Positions 1 to 12,100 of a DNA stretch of 64,000 nucleotides are shown here, one piece after another. How positions within the stretch are numbered: position 1 is the stretch's first letter; each line of letters starts with the position of its first letter. The DNA comes from Camarhynchus parvulus. Taxonomy: Eukaryota; Chordata; Aves; Passeriformes; Thraupidae. Below the pieces are notes generated by a model. The model saw nothing but the letters and a program-made list of their open reading frames with translations. It searched no databases and was not told where the DNA came from. The stretch lies in the NCBI RefSeq assembly GCF_901933205.1, contig NC_044573.1:85766546-85830545 (forward strand), written 5' to 3'. The translations under genes were made by a program, and so were the position numbers.

Positions 1-1214
1 AAAGGACAGGCTGTGTCATTTATGATCATGTGGTTTGTTTCTAAGTAAAAATATAGTTTGTGTCATGGATCAGAAGGATACCTGTACTAAGGATACCAGT
101 GTGGGATATAACTGATTTCTGTTCCAGCCTGTCTTCCTTTCTAAAGATCATTAACATAAGAAAGAAACCTTTGAAGGCTGCAGAACTCCTCTGTACAAAT
201 GCTTCATGATTTAATGTCTTTATTAGGAACAAGTTTTCCCCTGTTGATTAAGGTTTGAGGAAACACATTTTATAAAAGAAATGTCCTTACAGATGTGAGA
301 ATGTATCAGCAATATAAAAACTAAATAGCAGTACAGGGATGGTATGGTAGGAAGCATCACTGACTTCCCTGGCTCTTCTCAGATATCTACCACTTGCAAT
401 TGTCAGACAGAAAAACATAAATATTTACTCTGTGTTTATACTGCCTTTCCTATTTTGTCTTAGCTAACAGTAATTAATAAGATAATTCTTTATTGATTTT
501 TACTTAGAGCTATTGAGATAGACAGTGGTAGTGATTTAGAGATGGAGGAAAATAGTTTGCTGAATGACCAGAATGAATGATTAGTTACAAGCTGCAATAT
601 TTTTTATTTGAAAAAGAAATTATCACTTGTGATAGATGGCACTCGTTAATCAATATTGATTAGCAAATGGACAACTAGTGATGTGCAGCTGAATTTTCCG
701 TTTTGGTAAACTCTTTTTTTAACTTATAACAAGACTATCAATGGACAACCTGATATGCCTACCTAAATAGCTCTAATAAACATGGAAACACAGGGTTTGG
801 ACTGGTTACGCAGTCCATTCCACTGCTTCTCTGTGATGTAAAATTTTAATAGGAAGGAAATTAAAAAGAAGACAAATCACATAGCATTAGTATTTGCAAA
901 ATTTTCCTCACAAGATGACAGTGGTAATGTGTCAGTAATACGTTCTTAATAAATCTGGGGCTGAGGACTTGAATGGTGTATCTTGAATATAGCTCAGTAA
1001 AAACTGGAAATATGTGAAAGAATCTCTATTTATTGGGATTACCAAAGGCCAATTTCATCTAATTAATGGTCCTTGATGTAATTTCATTTTACTTTTCTAA
1101 AAAGTAGTTGTTTCTCTGACAGAGGGCATTATCTTCATCATGCACCCAACTTCCTTTAGCTGGGACTTCTGCACCTGGATCCACCTTCTATCTTCTTATA
1201 TCACTGATGCACAC
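1..1214. other. AT-rich stretch without a recognised feature
   Basis: No repeat family, RNA gene or credible reading frame was recognised. Stops are dense in all frames and the only open frames are about 60 codons. It reads as unique, AT-rich non-coding DNA. Confidence 0.6.
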
Positions 1215-1537
1215 AAATGTAGGGGTGGGTGTCAAGAGGGTGAGCCAGACTTTCTTCAGCAGCACCTGGCACCTGATCAAGGGTCAGTGAGAACAAAGAG
1301 GAATACAGAAAGTTCCACCTGAATATGAGGAAAAACTTGCTTACTTTCAGAGTGACAGAGCACTGAAAGATTGCTCAGAGAGGCTGGGGATTCTCCTTCT
1401 CTGGAGATATCCTGTGCCTGGATATATTCTGTACATTTTGCCCAAGGTGAACCTACCGGAACAGAGGTATTGGACTAGAGAATGTCCAGAGGTCCCTTCC
1501 AACCCAAACCATTCACTGATTCCATGATTCCATAATT
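1215..1537 (+). mobile_element. CR1 LINE fragment, 3' end
   Basis: This is a 5'-truncated copy of the avian CR1 non-LTR retrotransposon. It carries the untranslated 3' part in the sense direction: a 'gaaagttccacctgaatatg' block at about 1310, then 'gtgacagagcactg', 'ctccttctctggagatat', a 'ccagaggtcccttccaaccc' block at about 1489, and a degenerate 3' tail resembling the (ATTCTRTG) CR1 terminus. 5' truncation and absence of clear target duplications are normal for CR1. The many small substitutions suggest an old insertion. The assignment is by recognition of the conserved CR1 3' blocks. Confidence 0.88.
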
Positions 1538-2974
1538 CGGTACTTAGGATATTCTACATTAATATGGTGTAAGAATTCATCAGCACCTGACTTCAATCTG
1601 CTTTTGCTATATTTACCAAAGGAATGGTTGACATTTTCCTATAGAAATTCAAGATGTTTGTACAGTTTTCATAATGAACACTAAGACCCTATAATATATT
1701 AAATATTTTCAGCAAACCTGAAGCTACAGCAAGACCAAATTATTTTTTTTCAGAATTTTATCATCTATAGACTATACCAAAACCATAAAGCTATTTTTGG
1801 TTTTCAGAAATTCTCCAAGTCATGACAATCTAATGTGTTAAATTTGTGGGGCAGAAAGGCACAACTTAGAAGACAATACTTTATTTTCAATCTTCCTACC
1901 TAAACAGAACAGAAAGTAAATTTGTATGTGCTTTAGGGTAGTGGAGCATGAATTGCACAATAGCAAAAAAATTTTAGTATGATTGCTTATGACTGGAATG
2001 TAATACAGGAAATGAAACTTTGCATAAATAATCATGTTCCATAATTGCAAGCTTGATGACACCCCAGAAAGATTTATGGAGTAGGCAACGCATTAGGTGC
2101 ATCCTAATCCTCTAGGCCCAATGGTATTATCATCTCTATTCTAGTTCCTTCTAAGAGTGCTAATTGCATGCCAATTCCTCACAGATTTAAGGCATATATT
2201 CTACTGAGGAGTGGTCTATGAAAGATTATTGAAGTGCAAAACATAACGAAACATAATGAAATCTAGTTAAACCCACATTTGTTCCTTCATTTTTATTTTA
2301 AACCTTATTTCAGACTCCAGCATGATACCTGCAGTGTTCAGTTTCTGTTACCAGAAATCTTTGAGCCTCACTATCAGCAACTGGCAGATAGCTGGAAATA
2401 TGTAAAGGCAGACATTTCAAAGTGTACAGCAATTTCTCCTGGAAGAGAATTGCATATAGTACAAGGTGGAGTCTTTACCCTGTACTTTTTTCTATGCATA
2501 AATTCCAAGATGTTAGCACCAGCCCTCTGCTTCTTCTAAAACAACAGATTTAACAGAGAACAGACTATGGTTCCCTCTCTGATAGCTCTGTGTTACTGAG
2601 AAATTAAGAAGTGAATCTTTGGTATAAAAGAATTAAATTCCAGGTTAATGTCTGAATTAGCATAATGTTCCTCCCAAAGCTGTAACTTCTAACCTCTTTT
2701 TGACCTGCTTTTACTGAAGACATACCTTTCTTCTTCAAGAAAAAAGGTAGCTAAATATATTCTTCTCTTTACAGGAGCACGTAGATTGCAGGAAGATAAT
2801 TCCCAGTATAGGAAGGACATGATTTTTCAAAGCAAAGAGCAGAATCAGATTTACTAGACACTTTCTTATAACCAATTTCTGCAGTTGCACAAAGTTTTGT
2901 AAGTTCTCACCCCGAATTTTGTAGACCTTAAAATAAACCATTATTTTAAAGGCATAATTTGGTTGTTATTGTTA

Positions 2975-3585
2975 TGAGTAAAAAGTTGCCAATTTTCTTT
3001 AAAAGGTTGCAGAGTTCACAGGTTGGCTGCCAGGGTGGAATTCTGACTCTTTGTTGTTGTAATCGCATGTCGTTTTCATTAACTACCTGTTGTTGATGGT
3101 TAAGAATTCCCCCTTTTGTCGAGTGGCACCCTGCTGCTTCCTGGAGGATGGCACCCGGAGGGTGAAGAGGAGGGGGCATTGGAGTTGGCATGCAAATGAA
3201 GAAACCCCTCACCAAACCTAGCAAAAACCCCTAAAAACAATGAGCCAACACGGAATTAAGGGATTGAAGGGATGTCTAGATGTGAGGAACAGAAGCCAGT
3301 ATCCACTAAGACCCTTTTTACCCCTCAACCTAACCGAAAAAATGTCGGCTAGACAGAGGACCTTGAATGTCAAACCAAAAACAGGAATCTCCTGGTGTTC
3401 TCGTGAGGATGGAAGCCCCAGCTCTGCCCACAGACCAGTGGACAAAGCTGCACTTCTCCTCCTCCTCCATGCCACTCCTGGGAGCAGCGGCGGCGTGAGT
3501 GTGACCCGTTGGCTTTTCCCACCCGAGCTGATTTTTAATAAAAGCATTAAAAAGGAGAAAGATCCTCTCTGCCCTATTTATTTCA
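2975..3585 (+). mobile_element. Candidate solo LTR of an endogenous retrovirus
   Basis: About 611 bp with retroviral LTR features in the sense direction. It starts TGAG and ends TTCA. A polyadenylation signal AATAAA lies at 3537-3542, followed by a short U5-like part. There is a GC-rich stretch just before the signal (about 3450-3520) in otherwise AT-rich DNA, and a perfect octamer ATGCAAAT at 3190-3197 where U3 enhancers sit. GTTA occurs immediately before the proposed start (2971-2974) and after the proposed end (3586-3589), as expected for a 4-bp target duplication. The match actually extends to GTTATGAG on both sides, so the 5' boundary could lie four bases further in. A 139-codon open frame (3240-3659) runs through the LTR and out of it, so it is not a protein gene. 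No gag, pol or env is next to it. Confidence 0.62.
3537..3542 (+). promoter_or_regulatory. LTR polyadenylation signal
   Basis: AATAAA, 43 bases before the proposed 3' end of the LTR at 2975-3585. It sets the orientation of that element. Confidence 0.55.
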
Positions 3586-5197
3586 GTTATGAGATGACTT
3601 GCCCAAAAAAAACACCTAAAGGCTTTTCAGTAAACCAGGACCAAAAAAGTCTCTTTTGAACCCCTTCAGAGCATGGGCCTAATGAAAAGGCAGCCCTCAT
3701 GACAATTTTTGAGGCACTGTGTAGAGTGCAAGAAAATATCAGTTCAAACAGAGTCAATAAATCAGTAGTTTGATGGAGAAGAAGTACTTTGAAGACTATA
3801 TGTCATAGTAAATAGGATTTCATTTTCAGCTGTCTGTAAAAAAACATTACAATTGGAAAGAACATTTAGAAAATATTAAGGAAAAAGAACTGAGTTCAAC
3901 ACAGCATATTCTCATTACAAGTTTTACTGTCTTTGGAAAGGGCTTATATCAAGGCAATTAGGGTTTGTACTGGCTCACACTGGCACAAGTTAGTCAGCAA
4001 ATAGCCCAGTATTGTCATAGTCTCTTTTTTTTATCACTTCTGCAGTTGGTGTCTTTTTGCAACTTGAATTCCAGCTTCCCTGTAGACACCAATTAAGTCT
4101 TGGGCATTTGTCTCATTTCTGAAAATTAAGAGTAGTTCTTTTAAGAAGGCCATGGTGAAAATCAAAGGAGTGGAATGTATACTTCACTATTTTTTTAAGT
4201 GCTGATTTAGCCATGCCAGTGTGGACTTACATTAATGCAGCAGTGAGATCTGAACTTTGAGTTTAAACTTGAGGCTGTTTCTCAGTGTAATCCACTAAGA
4301 AGGAAATATAGTACAAATTTAACTCAGGAAATGTCTTGGGCACAGTGGAATTTTAAATACATATTTTCATGTGAAATCAATCCTTTTGCTGAGGAAAAAA
4401 TTAAAAATTATTTTTCAACTACTTTCTTTTTCTTATATTTTTTAGAGTTCCTTTTGCCCATTTACTCTCAGCCTATAAATCCCAAGCTTTAGGCACCAAT
4501 ACACATCCCAATATATACTTAGATTCATGGCTCTTTGTTATAATTAATCTCACAGAGTTAATCCCCTAATCAGTTCACTATTCGGTTCTCTCCACACAAG
4601 AATTAGCTAACAACATTTCTCAAATCATAGCTAATTTCTCACTCCAGTACAGCTAAGTGTCACCAGCTGCACTCTTGTGTGGACTGTTGGACAGTTAAAA
4701 CTTAAGTCAGGAAAATGGGACTGTGTAAAACTATGATTAGGAAAACATGACTTGAGAAATGAGGAAAAGTCTGCTTCTGCTCTTTCTGTCCTTCCCTGTC
4801 ATCTGCATACTGAGTTTCTGTGTTTTGGAGAAGATGAGCCTTTACATGGAAGCATTTCCTAAAGAAATCTTTCTAGCTCTATCAAGAAGTTGAGGAAGAA
4901 TTTAAGGAACATTCATTGTCTCCTATGAAAATATCTCATTCATATGGTCTACCAAACCTGTTCTTCCCTCAAACCATTCCCAATGAGTTTGCTCCTCAGC
5001 ACAATTAACTTTCCTTCTGAATCAAGAAAAATTCTTCAAGAATTTCTAAATGTGAATATGCACATACATGAGGGTACATTAAATACTTACCAGAACATGG
5101 GATTGGAAAACTGGTGTAAAGAGAGTGAGAGGGTGGGAAAAGAGGTTTCAGTGCATTCTGGGAGTTGCCTGTGCTGTGAGTGAGCCTTTGTACAATT
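3586..5197. other. Non-coding stretch, nothing recognised
   Basis: AT-rich DNA with no repeat family that I can name and no coding signal. Two opposite open frames of under 80 codons near 4944-5205 overlap each other, resemble no known family, and look like chance. Confidence 0.5.
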
Positions 5198-5299
5198 CCC
5201 AGCACACGCTGTGATTCTTAGGGCTGTCCTGTGCACGGCCAGGAGCTGGACTCAATGGCTCTTGTGGATCCGTTCCAGCTTAGAATACTCTGTGATTCT
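5198..5299 (+). mobile_element. CR1 LINE fragment, short 3' tail
   Basis: A short 3' remnant of a CR1 subfamily whose end reads 'gtgcacggccaggagctgga' and then 'ctcttgtggatccgttccag', followed by 'atactctgtgattctg'. These are the usual last ~100 bases of one avian CR1 group. Only the tail is preserved. Confidence 0.82.
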
Positions 5300-6532
5300 G
5301 AGTGTTGAAGGACAGACAACAGGACTGGATGTGCTGAAGAGCAGGTTATTTAACACATGACAGTGGTCTAGGAAATAACATTCAGCAACAAATAAACCAT
5401 CTGACCTCGTAGTAGTACAAAAGCTTTAAGAGATTTAAGACCTTACAAATAAAATTTTCAGAAAGATTTCACAGATACTCATGCCTTCTACTGCAATAGT
5501 GTTATAGTCTTGTTCTGTTTAATTATTAAATGCTACTCTAGCAGTTAAATATTTCCTTAATTGCGTAATTATTTAATAAGAAAATAAATAAATTGTATTT
5601 AAGATTTCAAGGGGAAAAAATCAATTATTCTTCATTCAATTGTTATTTACTTTGCAATCATTTATCAGTTTTGGAAATGTTAGACGTCAGAGTCAGCTTT
5701 GTTTGGGTTAATTGAATACTTTTAATTAAGATAGCCAAACACAATCCTTGCAACTTTAAACACAGCCCCAAAGGCAGCGCTTGGTTAAAAAAATTTCAAA
5801 GAAAATTAATATTTGAAGTACAGCATATACTCTATTGGTTTGCCAGATGAATTTGTACAGAGGCTAATAATCATACTTTAGAAAACATTGACATAAGTTT
5901 AATTCCCTTTTTTGGATGAGGTTACTAGTCAAATTAATTGGTGCCAATCCCTAAGAGTAAAAATAGTAACTTAATTATTTGTAATAGCATTTCACAGAGA
6001 TAAATGTAAATACATGCAAAGACTATACCCTCAGAAAGTTTATGTTTTGCTACTATAGCATGACAAAATTATGTTATGCTTCTTCAGAAGTCATGTCAGT
6101 ATTATCTGTTTACAAACAAAAATGTTGTTTCCTACAGAAAAAATTCAAGATGTGCCAAACAAGTAAAACTTCAAACATCTCCGAAAGACATTGAATCACA
6201 TCATCTTTTCCCTCTTGTTTGTTTTCCACAAACACAAGTCAAAAAATGAAATTTTGTTTGCAAAATTGTTCAGAGAAACAAACTTCCTGTTGATTCATGA
6301 GAAAAGTTCTCAGAAGCCACATTAAAACATAATAGGAGTCTGGAAAGAAAAAAGACAATATTTGGAAGCCTAGTACTGTGGAGGAGATGAAGAGTGAGGC
6401 TTTGAAAATGCTGCTGTCTGATAATGTTTATTCTTTATGACAATCCCTTATATATTTATATCGGGCTTATTGTTAGGATTCCACTTCTGACAGCAAAATA
6501 ATGTTATGATGCACTGAAATAGTGCTTGTGTC
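5300..6532. other. Very AT-rich stretch
   Basis: Contains many TAATTA and TTAATT blocks (for example around 5560-5720 and 5930) but no recognised gene or mobile element. It could include conserved non-coding DNA. The sequence alone cannot show this. Confidence 0.45.
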
Positions 6533-7151
6533 TGATTATTAAGAGATGCCTCTGCCTGAATTAAGGTCCAAACAAGCCCATATGCCAAAGTCAATAGTAC
6601 AGATACTAGTTAGCAGTAAATGAGAGAGAGACAGAGAGAGAAAAAAAAAAAGGCGAACAGGGGGAAGGGGGAAAGGAGAAAAAGAGTGAGAGAGAGGTTA
6701 AGCCAAAGATATCACCACCACATGAGTTCCTTCTTCTGGTCCTCTCAGTAGTCCCCACACATTCTTCTGGAGGTGCCACTTTTATACAGTTCAAGTCCAA
6801 GGTGTGCACAAGGCATGCGTGCTGTTCCCACAGCTAGGGATGGCATGTGTGTAAGCAGCTGCTTCCTTCCTTCACAGTTTGTTATGGAAGAAATTTTTGT
6901 CCAGATAAGCTGCCCAGATCTGCCTCACCAGGCCTCATCACCTCTTCCTCTTGTTGTGTCTGTCCTTCTCCCACAGTCTGCACAATGGAGTCTTGTCTGG
7001 TGTGCTAATTCTAAATCTCTCACCTCCATTTAGGCCTGAAATTAATGCCCTCCTGTTTGCCATCTGTGCCCTTGTGGTACCTTATCTTATGGGAACTTCC
7101 CTCTCTGGGAGTGTTTTGAGACAATTTAACTGTGTTCTTTGAGTGCTCACA
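6533..7151 (-). mobile_element. Solo LTR, copy 1 of a two-copy family in the window
   Basis: About 619 bp that align along their whole length with 35657-36288. Read on the minus strand it starts TGTGAGCACT and ends TAATCA, with a TATA box TATAAAAG at 6779-6786 and a long pyrimidine tract (seen here as the purine-rich block at about 6625-6700) downstream. This order is that of a retroviral LTR. The position corresponding to the AATAAA of the other copy is mutated. I found no clean target-site duplication. No internal retroviral genes lie next to it. The family name is unknown to me. Confidence 0.7.
6779..6786 (-). promoter_or_regulatory. TATA box inside the LTR
   Basis: TATAAAAG on the minus strand. 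In the sister copy at 35935-35944 the same place reads TATACAAAAG. It is the probable U3 core promoter of the LTR. Confidence 0.5.
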
Positions 7152-7894
7152 CCCATCAGTACAGAATTTTATAGCGTGGTTCAAATTCATAGGTTTTCAC
7201 TGAGGGGCAGTGAAACAGGCCCTACCCAAAAACACTTCTGTTTCATAAGTAAAATTTTTGTTTCTTTTGTACAGAGAGAGACTTCTAATTTTCTTCTCTG
7301 GTGTCACAGTAGTATGACTGTATACCCCTTTAAATTCTAAGTATTCTCTATACTTGAATAGCCCTCTGAACATTGATTATTGGGTTCCAAACCATTCTAG
7401 TCCTTGGGTTCTGCTTCACACTCTGTTTAATAAAACATCTTTAGTTCTGTGAACTCTGAAGACAGAAAAGACCCTTATGTCATCCAATATATCTTGCAGA
7501 TTGAAGTTAATAAAACTTTACTAATTGCATCCAGTTATTTCCCTTTGAAACCTAATAATTGATGTTTGATTGAGGTATGGGTATACTGTGAATCACAGAA
7601 AATCCATTCCTTCTGTGAAAATATGAAGACACTTAGGATCCAATATTTTCCTTTATGTTTTTTGTAAGTACTGATCATCCTTACAATTTAAAAAGTCTAA
7701 CATTTTTCATTTTAATTCTCTACCCTGAGTCTCCCTTTTATCTTTGTATGTTAAATTAAAGATACACATAGTACACAGGATTTTCTGCATACAAAGATAT
7801 TTAAAGAATCACCAGACCACCTCTCAGGTTTTTAGTCACAACAAATAAAGAATGAATTTATATAATGTCTGAATTATATAAGAATTCAATTTGA

Positions 7895-8125
7895 AAGGAA
7901 ACACTATAGCTCATTTAGTCCGAGCTCCTGTTCTTTAAAGGGATATTCCATGAATACTGAAAGGTTGGTCCAACCAAAGTTTGAAAACTGTGAAGGACAA
8001 AGATTTCACAACGTCTTGTGGCAGCCTGTTTCAATGATTGCTCACACTTTGCAGTGAAAATATTTTGCCATAAGTATTGTGAAATTTCTTCTGTTGCAAG
8101 CATGGAAGTTCCTCAACTTCCTCTT
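7895..8125 (-). mobile_element. Degenerate CR1 LINE fragment
   Basis: On the minus strand this resembles the CR1 3' region. Blocks matching the family in complement are 'ctcatttagtccgagctcctg'-like at about 7910, 'cacaacgtcttgtggcagcc' at about 8007, 'tttgcagtgaaaatattt' at 8048 and 'catggaagttcctc' at 8101. Divergence is high, so the ends are uncertain and the call rests on the order of the blocks. Confidence 0.55.
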
Positions 8126-8956
8126 CTTAAGACATTGACTCTGGAGTAATGTTTCAGATTACTTTTTACACTTTTTCTGATTTCTCAAGAACTTGTTAAA
8201 AAATTCTGGTCACTGAACACTATTACTTGAATCACCGGTGGAGCAGATTTTGCTAAATCACTGAACTGCATCCTTCCTGTCTGCATCTTTCTTTTTGCCT
8301 TGATGTCACCTTAGCTGTGTTTGTCATGTTTTGTGGTCATTACAATTGTCACACAGTAGTTGAGTCATTGTTGTCCAAAGTACATAACCCATAACCCCAT
8401 AACCCTGCAGTCACTGGTCTTAGATATATAGTTTGACTGTTTAAAACACATTCAGTTTGAAGGCTCCCAGGCACTGAAAAAATCTAGCTTGGTTCAGTAT
8501 GGCCACATAGATTCATCCCTCTTTGTCACTTTATTAAATTTTATTCCATCAACACTCTTTTAAAACACATTTTATTTTCAACAATAAAATAGATTTTCTT
8601 TTCATAAATGTTATATTTACTTCCAGCTTATTCACTAAGCATTCAATAGCATTTTCTGTAGCACTCCTGAGAAGCCTCAAGTACAGGTGGTTGGGAATTG
8701 TCAGAGAATCAACTTTAATTAATTTAATGTGTGTTCTGTTATAATTGTCAAGTATTAATTTCGTACTTTAATGTCATCAGGTATCAAGTCAAACACCTTC
8801 CAAAAGCACTTTACATCTGTGTAACTGAAATTATAACCATTACTGAGACTGCAAAATACAGTATCTCCTTTTTCTAATGTTTTCAGTAAAAACATTGTCG
8901 CTAATAATATCCTCATAACCTGACTATTTATTAATTATATTATTATATTTTCACAG

Positions 8957-9176
8957 GATCAAAGTATGTTAAGGAGTTGAAATGGACCTTAAAGATCATC
9001 TTGTCCCAACCCTCCTGCCCTTTGCAGAGACACATCCCATTAGGACAGGCTTCTAAAGGCTTTATTCAACCTGGCTTGGAACACTGGCATGTTTGGGGCA
9101 CCTGCAAACTCTCTGGACAACTTGTTTCCCTATCTTATAGCCCTCAAAGTAAAGATATTCTTCCAATTTAAATTAA
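8957..9176 (-). mobile_element. CR1 LINE fragment, 3' end in reverse
   Basis: A classic complement of the CR1 3' end: 'ggaccttaaagatcatcttg' then 'cccaaccctcctgccc', 'agacacatcccattaggaca', 'caacctggcttggaacactg' and 'aaagtaaagatattcttcca'. These are the standard blocks of the abundant avian CR1 subfamilies. It is truncated at its 5' end (right-hand side here). Confidence 0.9.
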
Positions 9177-12100
9177 TAATTGCACAATTTTTACAATTAG
9201 ATTATTTTTCAAAAAAAAAAAAGCTGGAACAAAACCCAACATTATTATCAAAATGTTTCCAGACCTGTGGCGGTTAGTGAATTTGGAAGGAAGTTCCCTG
9301 GAATACTGAGTATATACAATTAATCATCGTTTAATTGGAAAATATATTATTAGCAGAATTTCATTATCCAAGGTAATTTCTCATCACCTGGAAATAATGC
9401 TGTTTACTGAAAAATGAAATTGTCTACCTCTAGTTTACGAAAACAGTAGTTTGTTATTTATGATAGAATATATAAGAGTATTGTGTGGTAGTGTAGTAGA
9501 AAATTGATATTTCAGTATGAATTGGATGTCCTTTACTTAAGATATATTCATAAGAAAATGATTTATAATAAAGAACACAACTAACTCTTAGAATATAATG
9601 GTAAATGTATATTTATTTCCAAGTTATCTGAGAGCGAATCTAGGATACTGGTTGCAGTGTTGGTTTGTTTGGGTTTTTGTATATATATATATTTGAGCAA
9701 CACCTGGCTTTTGATGTTGATATACAGACATTCATGGATTTACACATTTGGTAGAAACCATCAGCACATTATCTTGCATCTGGAGGCTGAACAAAATCAG
9801 TATTCAGTCAACCAATACTGAAGGAGTGTTTCCAGATGGATCCTGCCAGGTGTTAGCAATTAATTATTGATATATTTGGGAAAATATTTAAAGGTACATT
9901 CAAATATAGACTTCCTGCATGAGACTGCTACATTATATTGATAGTTGATAATTGTATGAATTTTCCCTTTCTATCTTACACAAAATGTTCAAATCAGATT
10001 CTTATGAAGATATCAAAGATACCACTCTGGCAGGTTATTATGGGGCTTTTTGAAATCAGGGTTTGGAAGAGATCATTTCAGAATGTATTTTGAAAAGGAA
10101 TAATGATCACACAAAAATGTGTTTGGAAGTTTTTCCTCTGCTGTCTTGTTTAAATGCATAGTTAAGTACCAGCCATAAGGCACTAATAAAAAAATCAAAA
10201 TAAAATTAAGCACAACCTGTTGTAAATGGTCTTATTTTATTTTTGAAGTGCTGAAGGACAAGAAGGAATGCAATTTACCCAGTCTATGATTTACACAGTA
10301 TGATGCAATAGCTCAGCTGACAACACAGAAGATTGATGTCCTCTGTTTCACAGAGCAGGGACAGCAGTAGAGAAGTCACCATAGAGGCATGGTAAGGCAG
10401 TGTCTATCAAGGCTCTCCTTGGTATCATAGCTCATTCCTTCCAGCTCAATTTCAGTGTCTCAGCTTGATAGTGAAAGTGATGATAATTCTGTGATATCAA
10501 TATTTGTCCAAAAAATCTACCTTATGGAAGCTGGGGAGAGACCACCTCATGGTTCCAATCCAATTTAAAATTGCTATAGTGATGTGACCAATGAACTTAA
10601 ACACTACATTTTATTTCTCTTTCTGATAAAAACAATTAATTTTATTTTATATGACTGAAAGTGGTCTTTGAGCCTATTTATTCTTGAATATACCTTTGAA
10701 ATAATGCTAAAGTAGAGCTAGCACAGAAATCCCCATGCGTAAAAAGCCATCTTCACAGATTTCCCTCTCATTGTCTCTTAGTCTTAATGAAGAAAAAGCA
10801 AAGTTGGGATTTATTTTGCCTAACTTTGACATGTAGAATTTTAGAAAGTTAACTGCAAACTAGTGAAGTTTCTCTCCTTTTTCAATCAAGAGAGAAATAC
10901 TGGTGCCTCCAGAAAGTAATTAATTTTGCTTATTCCATATGCTTCTTTTACGGTGAAATGATTCTTCTTCAGCATTTATTTCTTTACATTGACTATGGAA
11001 GGAGGCCAGGATAGCTTACTTAGTCTTAGAAATCTAAATATATTCTGTGTACAAAATTATCTTATCCTTAAATATCTTGAAAATATTGCTTCAAAAAGAG
11101 CTCACAAAATCTTTTTTCTAATGTCATGTTACCCATTAAGGAAGGACTGCTCTACAACCTGAACATTTTGAACAGGTTTTCTGGAGAAAACATTACAGTG
11201 CAGAGAAAAGTTATGAAGCTGAGTTTCAAATCATGCCCAAATTTATTCTTGTCATAAAGAGGGTGAGACAAGAGGAAAGATTCAATTCAAATTCAGCTGT
11301 CTGCACATTGGAATCTGCATAGGTGTCTCCCACAAGTGAGATCTGAGGATCACTATGTTTGTTCAGTGATATTTTACCTAGGGTCTCCTGTGCAGGCTCT
11401 TCTTACCTTCTTTAAGGGGATGAATCTCAGATTTTTCCCATGTCACACCTACCAGGGTACCCTATGGTGTCTCAAATTGCCACAGGTGTCCATGAAGGTA
11501 AATTAAACCACTAGTTCATGTGGTCAGTGGAACCTAATTGTAATTCAGCTCTGTCTAAACATAACCACTGTGCCATTTCATTTTGTGCACCAGCATGACC
11601 ATATTATCAGACACATCTGCAGGGGCTACAACAGCAACTTTCTGGAAGGGCTGTGACCTTCTGGTGCACAAATCAGATGTGAGGCTGGAAATGGTCACCT
11701 GAACTGCTTACACATCTCTTCTCAATCTATTTTGTTGGCTCCCATTGGCTCTAAAGAGATACTGAGCTGCCCAGCATGCCAGTACATAATCAGAGAAATT
11801 GACCCCTAACTCTACATGGTTTAATCTTGAGACAATTTTACTGATGAAACTTTTCATTGGTCTTTCTAAATTCCAGATTTCAGACCTGGTGTTCCACACT
11901 TCTGAAGTCACATCAAAATTCAGTGCAGTATGAACCAGAATTTTTGTTCTCCTCTATCTGCTCACTCCAGCTGAGAAAAACGCTGACCGGGTTTTGTGTT
12001 GGCATGTCAGAACAAAGGGCCTGCAAAGCCACTGGGCATCTGGGAATGCTTCAGGCAGGAATTCCAGGCAGGAAACATACAAAGTCAACACAAGTGGCTT

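Noticed and set aside
3218..3659. Open frames of 109 (minus) and 139 (plus) codons
   Set aside because: They lie across an LTR candidate and one leaves it at 3585. No domain, and opposite strands are open together.
8384..8405. Telomere-like ATAACCC repeats
   Set aside because: Only three imperfect units, and the unit is ATAACCC rather than the vertebrate CTAACCC.
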